Assembly: GCA_964634205.1 (NCBI GenBank)
Contig: CAZWKE010000003.1
Coordinates: forward strand, 62,001-126,000
Reading direction: 5' to 3'
DNA from: JAFGGG01 sp964634205
Lineage (GTDB): Bacteria; Spirochaetota; Spirochaetia; SZUA-6; RPPD01
Length of the DNA: 64,000 nucleotides
The first letter of the stretch is position 1. The number at the start of each line of letters is the position of its first letter. Below are positions 60,856 through 64,000 of this stretch, one piece after another. A program made the translations under genes and the position numbers. The notes below the pieces were generated by a model. It saw nothing but the letters and a program-made list of their open reading frames with translations, was not told the origin of the DNA and ran no database searches.

Positions 60856-61602
60856 TCAGCTTTTATTCCCGGTAATCTGCCGCACCAACCCCTGCAGCTC
60901 TTCCGGGGTGATGCTTTGCACGTCATGCTGCGTAAGCCATGTCCCGTCTATATACCCCCAGGAGGCAAGCCGGGGAGTTATACGCGGGTCCCGATTGCCG
61001 AGCAGGTGACTGATCTGGTCATCGATAAAACAGGCGGACCGTGCTTCCGTACGGTCAAGCAGCCGGCTGATAATAGCTGTTTTTTCCTCCGGCCCCGAAT
61101 GAATGATTCTCGCGGAATCATAGTCCAGACCATGAAAAGCAAGGATCTCATGAATGAACTCGGTTTTTTTTGCCGAAAGGATATAGATACTTTTATGCTG
61201 CAGACCCAGCCGTAACACCTCTCCCATATGCGGATAGAGCGGGTTCAGGGTGAGCCACCAGTTCCTGAATGATTCGATGATCTCCGTCCTGGCCTGGTAA
61301 AAGACGGTTCGGTAGTGTCCCATCTTCTCACTCCCCGCGCGGGCGGCCAAAGCGTCAAACATCTCCTGATTTTGTACATCCAGATCATCGGCAATAATAT
61401 CCTGGATAAGCAGGTAATCCTCCCCCGAGCGAATGAAAGGCCGCAGACGCATGTAGCGCCTTTGCTGCGCCAGACTTACTGCCGCGGGCAGCCGGTGCCT
61501 CAAATATTTAAAATAGGCCAGCCAGGAGCTTGCGTATGTTTCATTTACCGAGTCACAAATTACCCCGTCAAAATCCAGAAACAAAAGACTGTAATCAGTC
61601 AT
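60856..61602 (-). CDS. HAD-superfamily hydrolase
   Basis: This 248-residue protein begins MTDYSLLFLDFDGVICDSV, a clear HAD motif I with two Asp. Motif II is likely YILSAKK and the acidic end is CFIDDQISHL. A helical cap lies between (about 20-110). It probably acts as a small-molecule phosphatase; the substrate is unknown. The ORF could start 30 residues earlier, but that lies inside the preceding gene. The ATG overlaps the larC-like stop by 8 bases, so the two are co-translated. Confidence 0.82.
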   Translation of the reverse strand: MTDYSLLFLDFDGVICDSVNETYASSWLAYFKYLRHRLPAAVSLAQQRRYMRLRPFIRSGEDYLLIQDIIADDLDVQNQEMFDALAARAGSEKMGHYRTVFYQARTEIIESFRNWWLTLNPLYPHMGEVLRLGLQHKSIYILSAKKTEFIHEILAFHGLDYDSARIIHSGPEEKTAIISRLLDRTEARSACFIDDQISHLLGNRDPRITPRLASWGYIDGTWLTQHDVQSITPEELQGLVRQITGNKS

Positions 61603-62401
61603 TCGCGCCGGCCCAAAGAAAGAGGTACAAGGCATTGGCCCGTTTTCCGGCCTGCCGGGGAAAACGTTTGTTGCCGAATCCCACTCCGACAAGCGGCTTT
61701 ATTCCGGACGGAGGTTCCTGCCGGTCACGCCCGGTAAAATCCGGTGAAAACGCGGCCAGTAGTGCCGCGCCCGTGGGGGTTAAAAGCTCACTTTGAAACG
61801 GACCGGGATGTACGGGAATCCGGTAGCGGCTGATAATCTCCGCCACCGCGGGTGCGGGCACCGCAAAGGTCCCGTGTGAAAAGCGTACCTCTCCGCCGCC
61901 TGTGGCTACCGGTGCCAGGCAGCTTACCCGGCGGACGGCTACCTCAAGCTCCTGCAATGCCCACACACTGCCCGCAATATCAACGATGATATCCTGGGCC
62001 TCATGCAGGTGAACGTGATGGTGATGATGTTGGGGGTGTGGGTGTCGCTCGATTTTTTCATGCGCCGCCTGCTCCGCCTGTTCAAGAATGGAATAGGCAC
62101 GCAATGCGTACTCCCGATACGCCCCGCCGATACCGAATTCCACGCACACATCATGCAGGGTCTGCTTTAACTGCGCGCTTTCCGTCGACGGAGCCTGTGC
62201 GGGATACTCACAGGAAAGCATTGTTCCCTTTGTCCCGAAACGTGTTTCACTCCGCACGCTTATCTGCCCCCCGCCCAGGACTTCAGCCGCCCGTCTCATT
62301 ACCGCCAATGTGCTTTGTTTTTCCGCTCCCAAATCCATCAGCGCCGCGCAGAACATATCACCCGCCATACCGCAGAACGGATCGATTACCAAAGTATTCA
62401 C
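61595..62401 (-). CDS. LarC N-terminal-domain protein (nickel-pincer cofactor synthesis)
   Basis: LarC inserts nickel into the pincer nucleotide cofactor of lactate racemase-type enzymes. This 268-residue protein matches the first LarC domain: LVIDPFCGMAGDMFCAALMD at the start, a His-rich stretch with LHEAQDIIVDIAGS, LTPTGAALL, and the boundary segment GVGFGNKRFPRQAGKRANAL. The second domain (LarC2, about 130 residues) is absent; a HAD gene follows instead. I chose the GTG at 62401, with GAGGTG eight bases upstream, because it gives the family N-terminus. No larB, larE or larA is in the window. Confidence 0.8.
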   Translation of the reverse strand: MNTLVIDPFCGMAGDMFCAALMDLGAEKQSTLAVMRRAAEVLGGGQISVRSETRFGTKGTMLSCEYPAQAPSTESAQLKQTLHDVCVEFGIGGAYREYALRAYSILEQAEQAAHEKIERHPHPQHHHHHVHLHEAQDIIVDIAGSVWALQELEVAVRRVSCLAPVATGGGEVRFSHGTFAVPAPAVAEIISRYRIPVHPGPFQSELLTPTGAALLAAFSPDFTGRDRQEPPSGIKPLVGVGFGNKRFPRQAGKRANALYLFLWAGAND

Positions 62402-62511
62402 GTAGATAACACCTCTGCGCCCATTATGCATGAAACCGGAAAGCAGCACAAGTAAGCACAATAATGCAAAATGTGAAATACTTTGCATTGCGCCTTTTGT
62501 GGATTCGGCAA

Positions 62512-62600
62512 CAGCGATTCTAAATTTGTCCTATTATAAGGCACATTATAGGTATTGACACATTTACTATGATACAAATGGTCCAAATTTAGAATCGCTG
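62512..62600. repeat. Inverted-repeat element C (89 bp)
   Basis: Perfect 17-bp arms CAGCGATTCTAAATTTG (62512-62528) and complement (62584-62600) around 55 bases without an ORF. The interior holds TTGACA on the plus strand (62555-62560) and TATAAT on the minus strand (62545-62550). It lies between the FGGY kinase and larC-like genes, and is the same length as element B 15 kb away. Confidence 0.85.
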
Positions 62601-62618
62601 AAGTAAGTTTACCCTGTA

Positions 62619-63968
62619 TCATGTCTCGGCGGCAAGGAACCGCCCGAAGAGATCCTCATACAGGCTCTCGTACCGCCTGCGCGGTTGTACCGTTCGGTCA
62701 AAACGGGCATGTTCACTCGCGGCCTGCGCCGGTGAGGCGTACCGTCCCAGGCCGCTCCAGGCCAGACAGGCGTTCCCTATGAGTTCGGCATCCGTGATCT
62801 CCGGGACCTTGAGGGGGACCCCCAGGACGTCCGCCCGTAGTTGGACCAGGGACAGGCTGCGCGCCTGGCCGCCGGAAATGCTCATCTCATCGATGTGCAG
62901 CCCCCCGCCGCGCATAGTATCGACAATCCGCCGCAGCCGCAGGCACAGCCCTTCGCTGACCGCGCGTAACCGGACCTCCGGGCCGTAATTGTCTTTTGCT
63001 CCCCGGGGAACTCCGCGAAAGATCAGGGGGGGACCGGTTTCGGGAGAAACGAGGAGCCCCCCCGCTCCGGGAGGGGTCCGCAAAGCACGCTCAAGCGCGT
63101 CGGCGAAGGGAACGGCGGGTACGAAAAGGGCGGCAGCGGCTCTTTCCAGCAAACTGCCGGAGCGCGGGACAACCCCGGATATGTTGAAGGTATGATCCAT
63201 AAATCCCGGCAGAGTGCGTAAAGAGGGGAGTAAAAGCTCACGATCAAAACAATGATTGATTCCCTCCGACGATCCGGCCCTGTCCTGAGTACGTCCCGGT
63301 ACAATGGTCTCCGAACCCAGCAAAGCCATCAAAAAATCAGGCCCGCCGCAGAACACCGGGATTCCCTGCGGCAGGCCGTACTCCCCGGCTGCCTCCGCCC
63401 GTACCCTGCCAAGCGGATCGGTCAGGGGAAGAAACGGCGGGAATTTGCTTTGGTCCAATGCCAGGTCCGCTATTTCACCCTCGGACCAGAAAAAATCGCG
63501 GTAACCGGAATGAGGTAAAGCTGCCGCCGCCTGACCGGTGAGGACAAAACAGATATATTCGGGACAGGGAAGAAAAATACTGGTTTTTTCATAGAGACCG
63601 GGGTTTTGTTTTGCGAGCCGGGCAATATGCGGCAAAAAATACGAACGTAATCCCTTCTGTGCCCGCGTTCCCTGCTGCTTCTCGTCCGCGGCAACCCACA
63701 ACAGCGCCGGCCGCAGCGCCTGACCGCGGCGGTCAAGCATTACCAGGCTGGGTCCGTTTCCGCTGACGGATACCGCCCGCACCCGGGCGAGCGCCTGCTT
63801 ATCCAACTGGAGCAGGGTATGGCGCAGTGCTTTTAACCAGTCCGCGGGATTAAAATGTGCCGGATCCGTCAGGGCCACCCGCCCACGGGCCGTACCCAAA
63901 GCACGGCCGTCATTGTCTATCAGGGCTGTTTTCACGGTAGTGGTACCGATATCACACGTCAGAATCAT
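62619..63968 (-). CDS. FGGY-family carbohydrate kinase
   Basis: This 449-residue sugar kinase resembles xylulokinases and related FGGY enzymes. It has the N-terminal phosphate loop CDIGTTTVKTALID, the likely catalytic Asp in VFCGGPDFLMALLG, and the C-terminal ATP-binding segment EMSISGGQARSLSLVQLRADVLG with VPLKVPE. It is slightly short for the family (about 480-520). The ATG is at 63968, 32 bases from the window end. The downstream gene is the larC-like protein after a gap that holds element C. The sugar substrate cannot be told. Confidence 0.88.
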   Translation of the reverse strand: MILTCDIGTTTVKTALIDNDGRALGTARGRVALTDPAHFNPADWLKALRHTLLQLDKQALARVRAVSVSGNGPSLVMLDRRGQALRPALLWVAADEKQQGTRAQKGLRSYFLPHIARLAKQNPGLYEKTSIFLPCPEYICFVLTGQAAAALPHSGYRDFFWSEGEIADLALDQSKFPPFLPLTDPLGRVRAEAAGEYGLPQGIPVFCGGPDFLMALLGSETIVPGRTQDRAGSSEGINHCFDRELLLPSLRTLPGFMDHTFNISGVVPRSGSLLERAAAALFVPAVPFADALERALRTPPGAGGLLVSPETGPPLIFRGVPRGAKDNYGPEVRLRAVSEGLCLRLRRIVDTMRGGGLHIDEMSISGGQARSLSLVQLRADVLGVPLKVPEITDAELIGNACLAWSGLGRYASPAQAASEHARFDRTVQPRRRYESLYEDLFGRFLAAET

Positions 63969-64000
63969 GGACTATTTTACCACCAATACTTTTCTGGTTT

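Noticed and set aside
62402..62488. Signal-peptide-like N-terminal extension of the LarC-like protein
   Set aside because: LarC proteins are cytoplasmic; a GTG with a good ribosome binding site at 62401 gives the exact family N-terminus.

Overview
The window looks like the chromosome of an anaerobic, spirochaete-like bacterium, probably a draft or metagenome assembly because it holds three gaps of exactly 100 N. The lineage call is an inference. It rests on EF-Tu and RpoB sequence (including Asn at the E. coli Ser531 position of the rifampicin pocket, as described for Treponema and Borrelia), on a ribosomal cluster lacking fusA, adk, map and infA, and on a relaxed lipobox. Anaerobic life is suggested by superoxide reductase, an A-type flavo-diiron protein, rubredoxin, a small ferredoxin and a WrbA-type flavoprotein.

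Region 1 (1-11,240, plus strand): the 3' part of a UPF0182 membrane protein, rubredoxin, FtsH, then a complete five-gene Opp/Dpp-type ABC importer with a structured leader and an internal terminator-like hairpin, and an aldo/keto reductase. Region 2 (11,237-17,539, minus strand): flavo-diiron protein, a trehalose-phosphatase-like HAD protein and a fused beta-phosphoglucomutase/GH65 disaccharide phosphorylase in one operon, preceded by a WrbA-type gene. Together with the importer this suggests uptake and phosphorolysis of an alpha-glucosyl disaccharide. Region 3 (17,614-18,970): an isolated I-E-like CRISPR array with no cas genes, interrupted by a gap, beside an S58 peptidase. Region 4 (19,062-24,235, plus strand): superoxide reductase, class I FBP aldolase, a PyrD-like FMN protein, ferredoxin, a GerMN protein, and a B12-binding radical SAM gene behind a strong promoter that carries a 13-bp inverted repeat.

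Region 5 (59,043 down to 24,198, minus strand): one long co-directional block. It runs tRNA-Thr, rpmG, tRNA-Trp, secE, nusG, rplKAJL, rpoBC, a small lipoprotein, rpsL, rpsG, tuf, the S10, spc and alpha clusters, two unrecognised membrane proteins, then rny, ymdB and tlyA. Many genes overlap or nearly touch, so translational coupling is likely. Likely promoters lie before tRNA-Thr, rpmG, rpsL (two) and rny. Hairpins lie between rplL and rpoB, rpsG and tuf, and tuf and rpsJ. Region 6 (59,210-63,968): a divergent sigma54-dependent NifA-like activator, then a minus-strand group of an FGGY kinase, a one-domain LarC and a HAD-like protein.

The least explained signal is a family of 87-89 bp intergenic inverted-repeat elements (47,110-47,196; 47,219-47,307; 62,512-62,600) with related 15-17 bp arms. 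One is flanked by a 24-bp direct repeat that supplies the -35 hexamer of a predicted rpsL promoter. No prophage, integrase, transposase or rRNA gene was seen.
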